Positions 1-7,201 of a stretch of 64,000 bases of DNA are shown piece after piece. The translations under genes and the position numbers were made by a program. The stretch spans positions 1 to 64,000 of the forward strand of contig NZ_VOUA01000015.1 of assembly GCF_024372725.1 (NCBI RefSeq), read 5' to 3'. This DNA is from Methanosarcina sp. KYL-1 (GTDB lineage Archaea > Halobacteriota > Methanosarcinia > Methanosarcinales > Methanosarcinaceae). Numbering within the stretch: position 1 is the first letter of the stretch; every line of letters starts with the position of its first letter. The notes beneath the pieces are model-generated. The model was given only the letters and a program-made list of their open reading frames with translations, was not told the origin of the DNA and ran no database searches.

Positions 1-260
1 ATTGATAACTATCACGTCTTACAAGGCAGAATGGGCTGGTAAACGTGTAGAGTTTGTCAATCCGTGTAATACGTCTCAAATGTGCTCAGGCTGTGGTCAA
101 ATAGTCAAAAAAGAACTATCAGAGAGAGTACACAGTTGTCCTTATTGTGGTCTTACTCTTGATAGAGATCATAATGCTGCTATGAATATTCTGAGATTGG
201 GATTACAATCTCTCCAGAATTCTGGTAGATGCCCGTCACTTCAGTGACGGGAGTAGTCAC
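1..260 (+). mobile_element. Right end of an IS200/IS605-family (IS1341/tnpB) element
   Basis: The window opens inside a tnpB-like gene. Its stop codon lies in a perfect 9-bp hairpin (232-240 with 243-251, loop TC), followed by GAGTAGTCAC to about 260. A subterminal palindrome overlapping the tnpB stop is the usual architecture of the right end of this family. The left end lies outside the window, so I cannot tell whether tnpA is present. The exact boundary at 260 is inferred from the family pattern of ending in TCAC. Confidence 0.75.
2..247 (+). CDS. tnpB: TnpB/OrfB-type RNA-guided nuclease, C-terminal fragment (5' partial)
   Basis: The visible 81 residues carry the C-terminal TnpB signature: a zinc ribbon with CSGC and CPYC pairs, followed by DRDHNAA, which holds the third RuvC acidic residue. 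Family proteins are about 350-420 aa, so at least three quarters of the gene lies left of the window. The TTG at position 2 is only the first start-like codon in view and not a true start. In IS605 elements TnpB is an RNA-guided nuclease that works with an RNA made from the 3' end of its own gene. Whether this copy is intact cannot be judged. Confidence 0.85.
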   Translation: MITITSYKAEWAGKRVEFVNPCNTSQMCSGCGQIVKKELSERVHSCPYCGLTLDRDHNAAMNILRLGLQSLQNSGRCPSLQ

Positions 261-436
261 AGATGATTCGGAATGAACATTCCTTGAAAAAGGATGTATT
301 TGAAGATAAATATATTCTGGAAATAATAGATGGATTCGGGAAATAATGTATGTGTTAGTCAGGTATGTAATTCCGGGTAAATTTCAGAAGGGCCTGGAAA
401 CTTTCTGGAAAAGCAGGTATACAAATTTTTCCGGGT

Positions 437-826
437 TCAGTTTTCCGGCATGATCTCCAGTTCTCTTAGCCTTCGGAGGGCATCCATTTTTTCCCTGTTG
501 TCTTTTAAAAATTCCTCTTCAAGGGTCTGCACGATTTGGGGGAACGGCACGATCAGCTGGTAATATTTTACAGGTCTTCCTTTTCCCTTGCTCTTTTTTT
601 CGGACCTTTCGTCCACCCAGCCCCTGTCCCTCAAAGGACGCATAGCTACGCTTACTTCCGGCTGCCTGAGCCCGGAAACAAGTTCGATGTGGAGGGACCT
701 GAGCTCCCTGCAGTCTTTCAGGCATACGATGGCCGTGGCTTCCGTCCTTGGGAGGCCCAGGCTCTGGAGCATGTCAATAACTGAATACTCTTTTTCGGAT
801 AAATTAACAGGAGAATCGTCGGTCAT
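437..826 (-). CDS. Winged-helix transcriptional regulator (ArsR/TrmB-like), 129 aa
   Basis: A small soluble protein with a helix-turn-helix region at about residues 15-85: a helical LSEKEYSVIDMLQSLGL start, a recognition-helix segment around LRQPEVSVAMRPLRDRGWV, and a basic wing (KKSKGKGRPVKYYQL). The C terminus is a predicted coiled helix (EEEFLKDNREKMDALRRLREL) suitable for dimerisation. It is transcribed divergently from enolase, with about 430 bp between them. A TATA-like sequence about 26 bp before the ATG implies a leaderless transcript. The target and ligand are unknown. Exact family membership is uncertain. Confidence 0.75.
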   Translation of the reverse strand: MTDDSPVNLSEKEYSVIDMLQSLGLPRTEATAIVCLKDCRELRSLHIELVSGLRQPEVSVAMRPLRDRGWVDERSEKKSKGKGRPVKYYQLIVPFPQIVQTLEEEFLKDNREKMDALRRLRELEIMPEN

Positions 827-845
827 CGAATGTGAATAATACTTT

Positions 846-858
846 CAGGTTTATATAA
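846..858 (-). promoter_or_regulatory. TATA box of the 437-826 regulator (leaderless)
   Basis: On the minus strand the AAATTATATAAAC stretch is centred about 26 bp before the ATG at 826. That places the transcription start at or next to the start codon. There is no Shine-Dalgarno sequence, consistent with a leaderless mRNA. Confidence 0.5.
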
Positions 859-1076
859 TTTATGTAGATAAAATTATTTTTTTAAATTAATTGAACCATG
901 TCCGGGGAAAAAACATATATCTACTTCTTTTCCAGACTGTTTTCCCTGACTTGAGGTATAAAAATCTTTAATAGTCTTAAAAATAGCTCTCCCGGAAAAA
1001 TCAGTTTTGTAAGCTGAACCAAAACCTTTAAACCCAGCATCTGCAGGTAGATAAAAGGTCATTTTGATGAAGTATA

Positions 1077-1118
1077 CCTTAACATCCTTAACATAAACCT
1101 TAACATCCGTAACATAAA
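1077..1118 (+). repeat. Two tandem 21-bp units upstream of enolase
   Basis: Two adjacent 21-bp copies (1077-1097 and 1098-1118) of CCTTAACATCC-T/G-TAACATAAA differ at one base. They lie about 145 bp before eno, ahead of an AT-rich TATA candidate near 1125. Otherwise I see no gene in 827-1260; the 62-codon reading frame there on the minus strand has no start signal or recognisable content. Confidence 0.6.
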
Positions 1119-1263
1119 AAAAAATTTAATATTATTGCAATAAAGAATTAAATACCATTCGTACATGTAAGTTCAGATCGGGGCAAAGGCCTGAAGTTAA
1201 AGGTCAAGCTTCAAATAACAGAATATATGTATAGATAGATCAGATATTAGAAAGGGTGAAATG

Positions 1264-2550
1264 ATGTCGTATATCGGTTTACAGCAGGATTCTGGAGATT
1301 ACAAAATACAAAAGATACACGCTCGGGAGATCCTGGATTCCAGGGGAAATCCCACCATTGAAGTTGATGTGTTTACACCTAAGGGGTTCGGAAGGGCAAG
1401 TGTACCTTCAGGGGCTTCCACGGGCACGAACGAAGCTCTCGAACTTCGGGATGGGGACCTGAACAGGTACGGTGGAAAAGGTGTCCTCACCGCGGTCAAG
1501 AACGTGAACACCATCATCCAGAAGGAGCTGCTGGGACTTGATGTGCGAAACCAGCGGGAAATCGATGAACTGATGATCGAGCTCGACGAAACCGAGAACA
1601 AGTCCAACCTCGGCGCCAATTCGGTCCTCGGCGTCTCGATGGCCGTTGCAAAAGCTGCAGCTGATGCCCTTAACATGCCTCTTTACCGCTATTTCGGAGG
1701 CTCAAACGCTTTTACCCTGCCTGTTCCGACCATGAACGTCCTGAACGGAGGCAAACACGCAGGCAATGAGCTTGCAATCCAGGAATTCATGATCCAGCCC
1801 AAAGGGGCAGAGACTTTCTACGAGGCTATGCAGATCGGGGCTGAGATCTACCACACCCTCGGAAAGTTCTTAGAACAGAAATACGGCCGCTCTTCGATTA
1901 ACGTGGGCTACGAAGGAGGATATGCCCCCAAGATGAGCGAGTCTGCAGAAGCCTTAGAAGCCCTCGTCCAGTCAATCGAAGAAGCAGGCTACACTGAAAC
2001 CGAAGTCACAATCGGGCTTGACTGTGCAGCTTCCGAGTTCTACGAAGACGAATTCTACACAATCGACGGAAAGAAACTGGCTGCTCCCGAGCTGCTGGAC
2101 TACTACGTCGAGCTTGTGAACACCTTCCCGATCCTCTCCATCGAAGACCCCTTCTACGAGGAATCCTTTGAAGACTTCGAGGCCCTCACAAGCGAACTCT
2201 GGGACACGATCATCGTGGGCGACGACCTCTTCGTAACAAACATTGAGAGGCTCTCCAAAGGCGTGGACATGGGAGCCGCAAACGCCCTCCTCCTCAAAGT
2301 CAACCAGATCGGGTCAATCTCCGAAGCCTTTGACGCTGCAAGCATGGCTTCCAGAAACGGTTACACCGTAATCGTAAGCCACCGCTCGGCCGAAACCGAA
2401 GACACCACCATCTCGGACCTCGCAGTCGGCATAGGGGCAGAAATGATCAAGACCGGAGCCCCTGCCCGCGGCGAAAGGACCGCAAAATACAACCAGCTCC
2501 TCAGGATCGAGGAAGACCTGGGCGAAGTTGCACACTACGTGCAGCTTTAA
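1264..2550 (+). CDS. eno: Enolase (phosphopyruvate hydratase)
   Basis: Cytoplasmic glycolytic/gluconeogenic enzyme interconverting 2-phosphoglycerate and phosphoenolpyruvate. The 428-aa product has the full family length and landmarks: the N-terminal AREILDSRGNPTIEVDV block, SGASTGTNEALELRD, the metal-site segments GLDCAASEFY, SIEDPF and VGDDLFVTN, the catalytic lysine region LLLKVNQIGS, and the C-terminal VSHRSAETEDTTI signature. Two ATGs are adjacent (1261 and 1264). The second is chosen because GGGTGA (1254-1259) is better spaced from it. It is monocistronic, followed by a noncoding stretch with hairpin elements. Confidence 0.98.
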   Translation: MSYIGLQQDSGDYKIQKIHAREILDSRGNPTIEVDVFTPKGFGRASVPSGASTGTNEALELRDGDLNRYGGKGVLTAVKNVNTIIQKELLGLDVRNQREIDELMIELDETENKSNLGANSVLGVSMAVAKAAADALNMPLYRYFGGSNAFTLPVPTMNVLNGGKHAGNELAIQEFMIQPKGAETFYEAMQIGAEIYHTLGKFLEQKYGRSSINVGYEGGYAPKMSESAEALEALVQSIEEAGYTETEVTIGLDCAASEFYEDEFYTIDGKKLAAPELLDYYVELVNTFPILSIEDPFYEESFEDFEALTSELWDTIIVGDDLFVTNIERLSKGVDMGAANALLLKVNQIGSISEAFDAASMASRNGYTVIVSHRSAETEDTTISDLAVGIGAEMIKTGAPARGERTAKYNQLLRIEEDLGEVAHYVQL

Positions 2551-2726
2551 CCCTCCCTTTTTTTCGATCTCTACTTTTCTTGTCCAAATCACTGTTTTTC
2601 TGCTTTTTTTCTTAAAGCCTCTGTATTTTCGACTCCGCAGGAATTCGGCTGCGTTGCCGGAAAAGCCGGATAGGGACCGATTCCAGACTCCGATTAAGTT
2701 AGGTCTTTATCTTCATCGCTCCCCTT

Positions 2727-2761
2727 GCTCTCACCGCCCGCCTCAGCGGGCGGCCTTTTCC
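2727..2761 (-). repeat. Dispersed hairpin element, copy 1 (left-type)
   Basis: An 8-bp GC stem (2734-2741 with 2746-2753, loop CTCA) is flanked by GCTCTCA on the left and GCCTTTTCC on the right. On the minus strand it reads GGAAAAGGC-hairpin-GGTGAGAGC. It is the first of eight copies in the window and pairs with the inverted copy at 3042-3086. It sits 180 bp after eno and could also terminate that transcript. Confidence 0.8.
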
Positions 2762-2856
2762 GAAGTCAATAAAAAAGTCACTTGCAAAATAAGCAGGTGA
2801 AAATAACTGATGAAGAGGATGCCTTTCACTCTGATTTTCCAGCCTGTCCAGCCTAC

Positions 2857-2898
2857 TTTTGAGATCATGCTTTTGAGATCATGCTTTTGAGATCATCA
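2857..2898 (+). repeat. 14-bp tandem repeat, about 3 copies
   Basis: CTTTTGAGATCATG recurs about three times at a 14-bp period, then decays, with a related GATATCATG just after. It lies in the 720-bp gap between eno and the permease. Apart from the two hairpin elements I see nothing else there that looks like a gene. Confidence 0.65.
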
Positions 2899-3041
2899 TT
2901 TTGATATCATGCCTTTCATTCATCTGGATGGTATTTACTCATAGTAAAATATTTTTCAGTCACTGAAATGACATCTTTAATTATTTTGTTCAAATTTTTG
3001 GACCAGTTTTCCAAATTTTCATTTATACAATGTAATTTCCA

Positions 3042-3086
3042 GAAAAGGCCGGTCGTCTGAGACGACCGGTGAGAGTGTCGGTACTG
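3042..3086 (+). repeat. Dispersed hairpin element, copy 2 (right-type)
   Basis: A 9-bp stem (3049-3057 with 3061-3069, loop TGA) lies in the frame GAAAAGG-hairpin-TGAGAGTGTCGGTACTG. It is inverted relative to copy 1. Similarity to copy 6 (16304-16346) continues well past the hairpin: AGCTGAACAG at 3117-3126 and GGTTTTCTGCAAAGCCA at 3210-3226 have counterparts at 16381-16390 and 16428-16444. Confidence 0.8.
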
Positions 3087-3385
3087 AAAAGAGGATTAAA
3101 AAAGGTTTTTGGGGGTAGCTGAACAGGGAAATTATACCTGCCTGTCCTGAACAGTCCGGGTTAAACCTTTTCCTGTGGTTTTATCAACTTTTTGCAGCTG
3201 GTTAAAAGAGGTTTTCTGCAAAGCCATTTTTTCACTCCCTGTTTTCTGCCGGGATCAGAAACTGATTTATAACCTTGAATCCCAAAATTGAGTATAAAAT
3301 TTCAGCCGTTTCAGGCAGCCTGAAAAAGCCCGTATATATCGTATATGCAGGCAGGTCATCCGAAAAGTCCCAGGAGTTTTATCCC

Positions 3386-4555
3386 GTGTATGAACTGAAA
3401 ATTGCTTTGAGGCAGGTTTTATCCAGGAGGAGGCAGACCGTATTTGCCATCATGGCTGTCGCTCTTGCAGTTGCGGTTATCACGGTGATGATGGCAATGC
3501 TTTCGGGTTTTCAGGGAGAGCTTGTAAAGGCGAGCATCGAGAACAATCCCCATATCGTGATCGGCCCGGCAGACGAAGAAGAGGAATTCATTCACCTGTA
3601 CAGGCACACCTCGTCCAGGGTTCTGGAAAAGGAAGGGGTTTTGGCCGTATCCCCCAAATACCTGGGCCAGGCGGCGCTGGAATACCGGGATAATACCGAA
3701 GGCGTCTCCCTGCAGGGCGTAGACCCCCTGGCCGAAGATGCGGTTATGAAGGTCAGCGAGGACGTTGTTGAGGGGGAATTCCTGGCCCTTGTCCATACCA
3801 GGTACGGGATCGTGCTCGGGGACAAGCTTGCCCAAAACCTTGAGGTTAAGGTAGGGGACCGGGTGAATGCAGTTTTTCCGGGTTCAAAGACAACTTCTTT
3901 TAAGGTGGTCGGCCTGGTCCACACCGGGACTGCGGCAGATGAGGTAACGGCATATGCAAGGCTGGATTCCCTTCAGGACTTTTTCAATGAGCCGGGAGTC
4001 GTAAGCAACATAGGAGTCCGGGTCTCGGACCCATACCAGGCAGAAACCCTTGCAAAAGAAATTGAGGATGAAACCGGGCTTGATGCAGTGAGCTGGGCTG
4101 AAGCAAACGCCGAGATCCTGAACCTCCTGGAAACCCAGATGGCCTTTGTAAATGTCTTCTATGCCCTGATCTACGGGATTGCAGGCTTCGGGATTGCAAA
4201 CACCCTGATCACCGTTGTTGCCCAGAGGACCAGCGAAATCGGAATCCTCAAGGCCATGGGGGCCTCGAAAAAGAGTATCACGATCGTTTTCCTTTTCCAG
4301 TCCGTATTTCTGGGGGCCATCGGCCTTGCGCTGGGCACTGTCCTTGGCTACATCACAACTGTCTATCTCCAGAACTACCAGATCGAAGTTCCCCAGGAGA
4401 TGTATTTCGGGCTGCAGACCCTCCCGCTTGAAGTCGAGCCCCTTAACTTCGTCTATGCTGCCTTTTTTGCCTTCATAATCAATGTGATCGCCGGAGTTTA
4501 CCCAGCCCTGAAGGCTGCAAAACTTGATCCCGTAGCGGCCATTGAAAGCGCCTGA
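3386..4555 (+). CDS. FtsX/LolE-type ABC transporter permease
   Basis: About 389 aa with the MacB/FtsX permease plan: an N-terminal membrane helix after a short cytoplasmic tail (TVFAIMAVALAVAVITVMMA), a large extracytoplasmic domain of roughly 200 residues, then three C-terminal helices with the FtsX landmark around RTSEIGILKAMGASKK and a closing YPALKAAKLDPVAAIES. GTG 3386 is chosen because GGAG sits 8 bp upstream and the product then begins VYELKIALRQ. A longer frame from ATG 3275 exists, but a TATA-like sequence near 3290 would place that ATG before the transcript. Its ATPase partner is not in the window. The substrate is unknown. Confidence 0.85.
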   Translation: MYELKIALRQVLSRRRQTVFAIMAVALAVAVITVMMAMLSGFQGELVKASIENNPHIVIGPADEEEEFIHLYRHTSSRVLEKEGVLAVSPKYLGQAALEYRDNTEGVSLQGVDPLAEDAVMKVSEDVVEGEFLALVHTRYGIVLGDKLAQNLEVKVGDRVNAVFPGSKTTSFKVVGLVHTGTAADEVTAYARLDSLQDFFNEPGVVSNIGVRVSDPYQAETLAKEIEDETGLDAVSWAEANAEILNLLETQMAFVNVFYALIYGIAGFGIANTLITVVAQRTSEIGILKAMGASKKSITIVFLFQSVFLGAIGLALGTVLGYITTVYLQNYQIEVPQEMYFGLQTLPLEVEPLNFVYAAFFAFIINVIAGVYPALKAAKLDPVAAIESA

Positions 4556-4654
4556 ATCATCGAAAATGCCTGAATCATCGAAAGTGCCTGAAACCTTTTT
4601 TCAGATTCTCTTTTCAGGTAGCCCTTTTTTCCCTTTCTTCTTCCTCTTAGTTTT

Positions 4655-5467
4655 TTAAAAGACCCCCATCATTTTCAGCCCTATGTAGACCATCAGGAAT
4701 ACAAAGAAGTGCTTGAGGTATTCCGGGTTTACCACATGGGCAATCTGGGCTCCTTTCCTTGCAGCCAGAACCCCGGGCCCTGCGAGCAAAAGCCAGTTCA
4801 GGAGGTTGACGTAGCCCAGGGAGTAAGGAGGAAGCCCGGGCTCTCCCCAGCCGTTAATTACGTACCCGAGCGCCCCCCCGAAAGACGTGAAGATCATAAC
4901 CGCAGCCGAAGTCCCGACGGCTTTTCTCATATCAAAATGCAGGAAAATAAGCATGATCGGGATGCCAAGTACCCCTCCGCCGATCCCTACAAGCCCTGAA
5001 AAAAACCCAATTACGATGCCGGCACCCACATAAAGGAGTGTGCTGGAACTTATCCCGTTCTCAGCCCTCACAGCCGGGGTCGTGTAGGTTTTGAGTGCTC
5101 CCAGAATGACTGTGACCCCGAAAATCTTGCTCAGGACTGCTGCCGGCAAATAAGAAGCCACAGCTGCCCCCCCGAAACTTGCAATCGACCCGGAGACCCC
5201 AATTAGCACCGCCTGCTTCCATAATACGGCCGAGTGCCGCTGGTGCTTCAAAGTCCCGCTGATGGCATTCGGGAGGATTACGAAGAGGCTTGTCCCGAAA
5301 GCGATCCGTAACGCAAGGTCAGGGGAAATTCCTGCCTCCTGAAAGAGCCAGTACTGGATAGGGGACATGATAAAGCCTCCTCCCACTCCGAGCAGCCCGG
5401 AGACCAGGCCCGTAAAAGCGCCTGTAAGAAAGAGGATGACAATGTAGAAAGGTTCTATAGGGTTCAT
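4655..5467 (-). CDS. TauE/SafE-family membrane exporter
   Basis: A 270-aa polytopic membrane protein with about eight hydrophobic helices and the two glycine-rich repeats of the family: GLVSGLLGVGGGFIMSPI near residue 20 and GFFSGLVGIGGGVLGIPIML about 135 residues later. Family members export sulfite or sulfoacetate-like organosulfur anions, or are uncharacterised. Substrate cannot be assigned here. It converges with the FtsX-like permease gene, so the two are not an operon. Starts at ATG 5467. Confidence 0.9.
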   Translation of the reverse strand: MNPIEPFYIVILFLTGAFTGLVSGLLGVGGGFIMSPIQYWLFQEAGISPDLALRIAFGTSLFVILPNAISGTLKHQRHSAVLWKQAVLIGVSGSIASFGGAAVASYLPAAVLSKIFGVTVILGALKTYTTPAVRAENGISSSTLLYVGAGIVIGFFSGLVGIGGGVLGIPIMLIFLHFDMRKAVGTSAAVMIFTSFGGALGYVINGWGEPGLPPYSLGYVNLLNWLLLAGPGVLAARKGAQIAHVVNPEYLKHFFVFLMVYIGLKMMGVF

Positions 5468-6134
5468 TTCTCAGGTTAATGGCTAATTTTCAAGCTTATA
5501 TCTAATATATCCGGGTAATGGCTAATTTTCAGGCCAGTAGCTGATTTTTAGGCCGGGGTTTATTTTTGCTTCTGGGTTATTTGGAGCTGATTGAAGTTAA
5601 TAATATCATATTTAAAATATACAATCTGGCTACTGGTGGTAATTCGAAAAAACCCGGTGTTTGCGGTTAAGTTGTACTTAAAAGGGTATATCATGCATTA
5701 AATGGCAGTAATTTTTTTCTTAAATAAGTTACCCCCGAAAAACCGGATTTTCTTTTCAAACTTAACGCGCGGATTTTTAAGAGTCTTTTCATAGTTTCCG
5801 GGGAGTTGAGCTTATTAATTCCTTTTCTTGTTTCTCCCTTCCTGTTTTTTCTTTTCTTCTTTTTTTATATAATAATGACAACGGTTATATGCAGAGGCTC
5901 CGATATAGAACAGGCACTTTTGAAAAATAATATTGAATCCATATCGGAAAGCTGCAGGGCTGGATGCAGAAAGGGCATTTTTGGGCACTTAAGGACACTT
6001 TAAGAGCACTTTAAGGGTTTTTACCTGAAATCCGGTTGCACTCCTTTCCCCTGCGAAATAAATATTAAAAATCGGCCATAATCATAGTTAATCATAGTTA
6101 TGCACTGTTATACACTGGCTCAAGAGGCGCTTTC
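5468..6134. other. Intergenic stretch, no supported gene
   Basis: AT-rich spacer. It contains local duplications: GGCTAATTTTCA occurs twice, near 5480 and 5519, and CACTTTAAG-type units repeat near 5985-6020. A 65-codon frame (5806-6003, TTG start) opens with a hydrophobic F-rich run, but it lacks a convincing ribosome-binding site and any family resemblance, so I do not call it. Confidence 0.5.
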
Positions 6135-6779
6135 ATGATCAAAATCGAGTTACACGGCACATACAACATTTACTACGCAATTCAAGGCATGAGGAATCCC
6201 CTGAACTCCTGGCACCTGATGGACAGCAGCCAGCCGGATGCAGCCGGAAACTGCGAGCTAGGGGAAAAGGACCTGAACCTGGCCCAGCGCCTGACCCTTG
6301 CAGGGACCGAGCACGGCAAATTCTTGAGGTTCATCCAGGTCTGCTTTGACCTCACAGCCCCCCTCTACTGGTGGAAGGAGTTTGACACTTATAAGTTCGT
6401 TGAAAAGAACTCCACCTCAACCATGCACAAACTGACCAGCCGTGACCTTGCCCCCCACGACTTTTCCTTTGACACCATGACCGAGTACAGGAACGCCCAT
6501 ATCCGGCACCTCAACGACCTGATCAAAGCCTACAAATCCAGGGCAGGGGACAGCGAAGAAGACACTGCATACCGGAAAGCCGTCTTCAGGGAACTCGTCC
6601 AGGACCTCCCGAGTGCCTACATGCAGAAGCGTACCGTGATTACCAACTACGCCGAACTCCGGAACATCTACTTCCAGCGCCGGCACCACAAACTGGACGA
6701 GTGGCTGGAGTTCTGCGACTGGATGAAAAAGGAACTCCCGTATTGTGAAGAACTGATCTGTGTTGAGAAGAAAGAGTAA
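6135..6779 (+). CDS. Hypothetical protein, possibly ThyX-fold (phage-type), 214 aa
   Basis: Soluble 214-aa protein. Features resembling phage and Firmicutes proteins distantly related to flavin-dependent thymidylate synthase are WWKEFDTYKF, NSTSTMHKL, LPSAYMQKRTVITNYAELRNIYFQRRHHKLDEW and a closing CDWMKKELPY. The canonical ThyX RHRxxS motif is not present as such, so thymidylate synthase activity should not be assumed. Starts at ATG 6135. It stands alone, about 670 bp after a convergent gene. The ThyX relation is an inference from motif shape only. Confidence 0.6.
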   Translation: MIKIELHGTYNIYYAIQGMRNPLNSWHLMDSSQPDAAGNCELGEKDLNLAQRLTLAGTEHGKFLRFIQVCFDLTAPLYWWKEFDTYKFVEKNSTSTMHKLTSRDLAPHDFSFDTMTEYRNAHIRHLNDLIKAYKSRAGDSEEDTAYRKAVFRELVQDLPSAYMQKRTVITNYAELRNIYFQRRHHKLDEWLEFCDWMKKELPYCEELICVEKKE

Positions 6780-6927
6780 AGCCGGGAATAGAAAAGGCTG
6801 AACAAAAAATACAGAATAAACTAATGAATATAAAAAAAATAGGATAAAAACGATGGAATTAAAAAGAATGAGGTCCAATATTAAAGGGATAACGTGGAGA
6901 ATGCTGTTCCTCCGTAATCCAGTCTAA

Positions 6928-6990
6928 CCGGGGTCTGATTGCTATCAGAACCCCGGGATCTCACCGGTCAGCTTGCTGACCGGCTTTTCC
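6928..6990 (-). repeat. Dispersed hairpin element, copy 3 (left-type), with an extra hairpin
   Basis: Core hairpin 6964-6972 with 6975-6983 (9 bp, loop TT), then CTTTTCC. Unlike other copies, an additional long stem lies outside it: CCGGGGTCTGAT (6928-6939) pairs with 6944-6956 with one bulged A. This copy has the same stem sequence as copy 4 (11393-11437), its inverted partner. Together they bracket the CHAT/NB-ARC/TPR cassette. Confidence 0.8.
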
Positions 6991-7161
6991 TTAATAATTA
7001 ATAGAAATCGTGGAAATTGGACTTATCTAACCCCCTTTGCCAGATAATAGCCCAAATTCACCGTGAAATGTGTTTAATCTCTTTTGCTTATTTGAACACC
7101 CTTTAAAAGCTGAGTTCTGCTTTCATTTACGGTTTTCAGGTCTTACTTATTATTTTTATCT

Positions 7162-7169
7162 TTATATAC
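7162..7169 (+). promoter_or_regulatory. TATA box of the CHAT/NB-ARC/TPR operon
   Basis: TTATATAC about 36 bp before ATG 7202. The predicted transcription start near 7190 leaves a leader of about a dozen bases with no Shine-Dalgarno site. This argues against the upstream ATG at 7070, which would lie outside the transcript. Confidence 0.5.
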
Positions 7170-7201
7170 TCCTTAAACTTATTAAGTATGATCCCCAAGT
7201 A

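Noticed and set aside
874-1062. 62-codon minus-strand frame upstream of enolase
   Set aside because: No ribosome-binding site, no recognisable content, and it lies in an AT-rich promoter region.
5806-6003. 65-codon frame with a hydrophobic F-rich start
   Set aside because: TTG start without a convincing Shine-Dalgarno; low-complexity sequence from a T-rich tract.
7070-7201. Longer N terminus of the CHAT protein
   Set aside because: The TATA box near 7165 would put transcription start after 7070, and the extra residues are hydrophobic and T-rich-derived.
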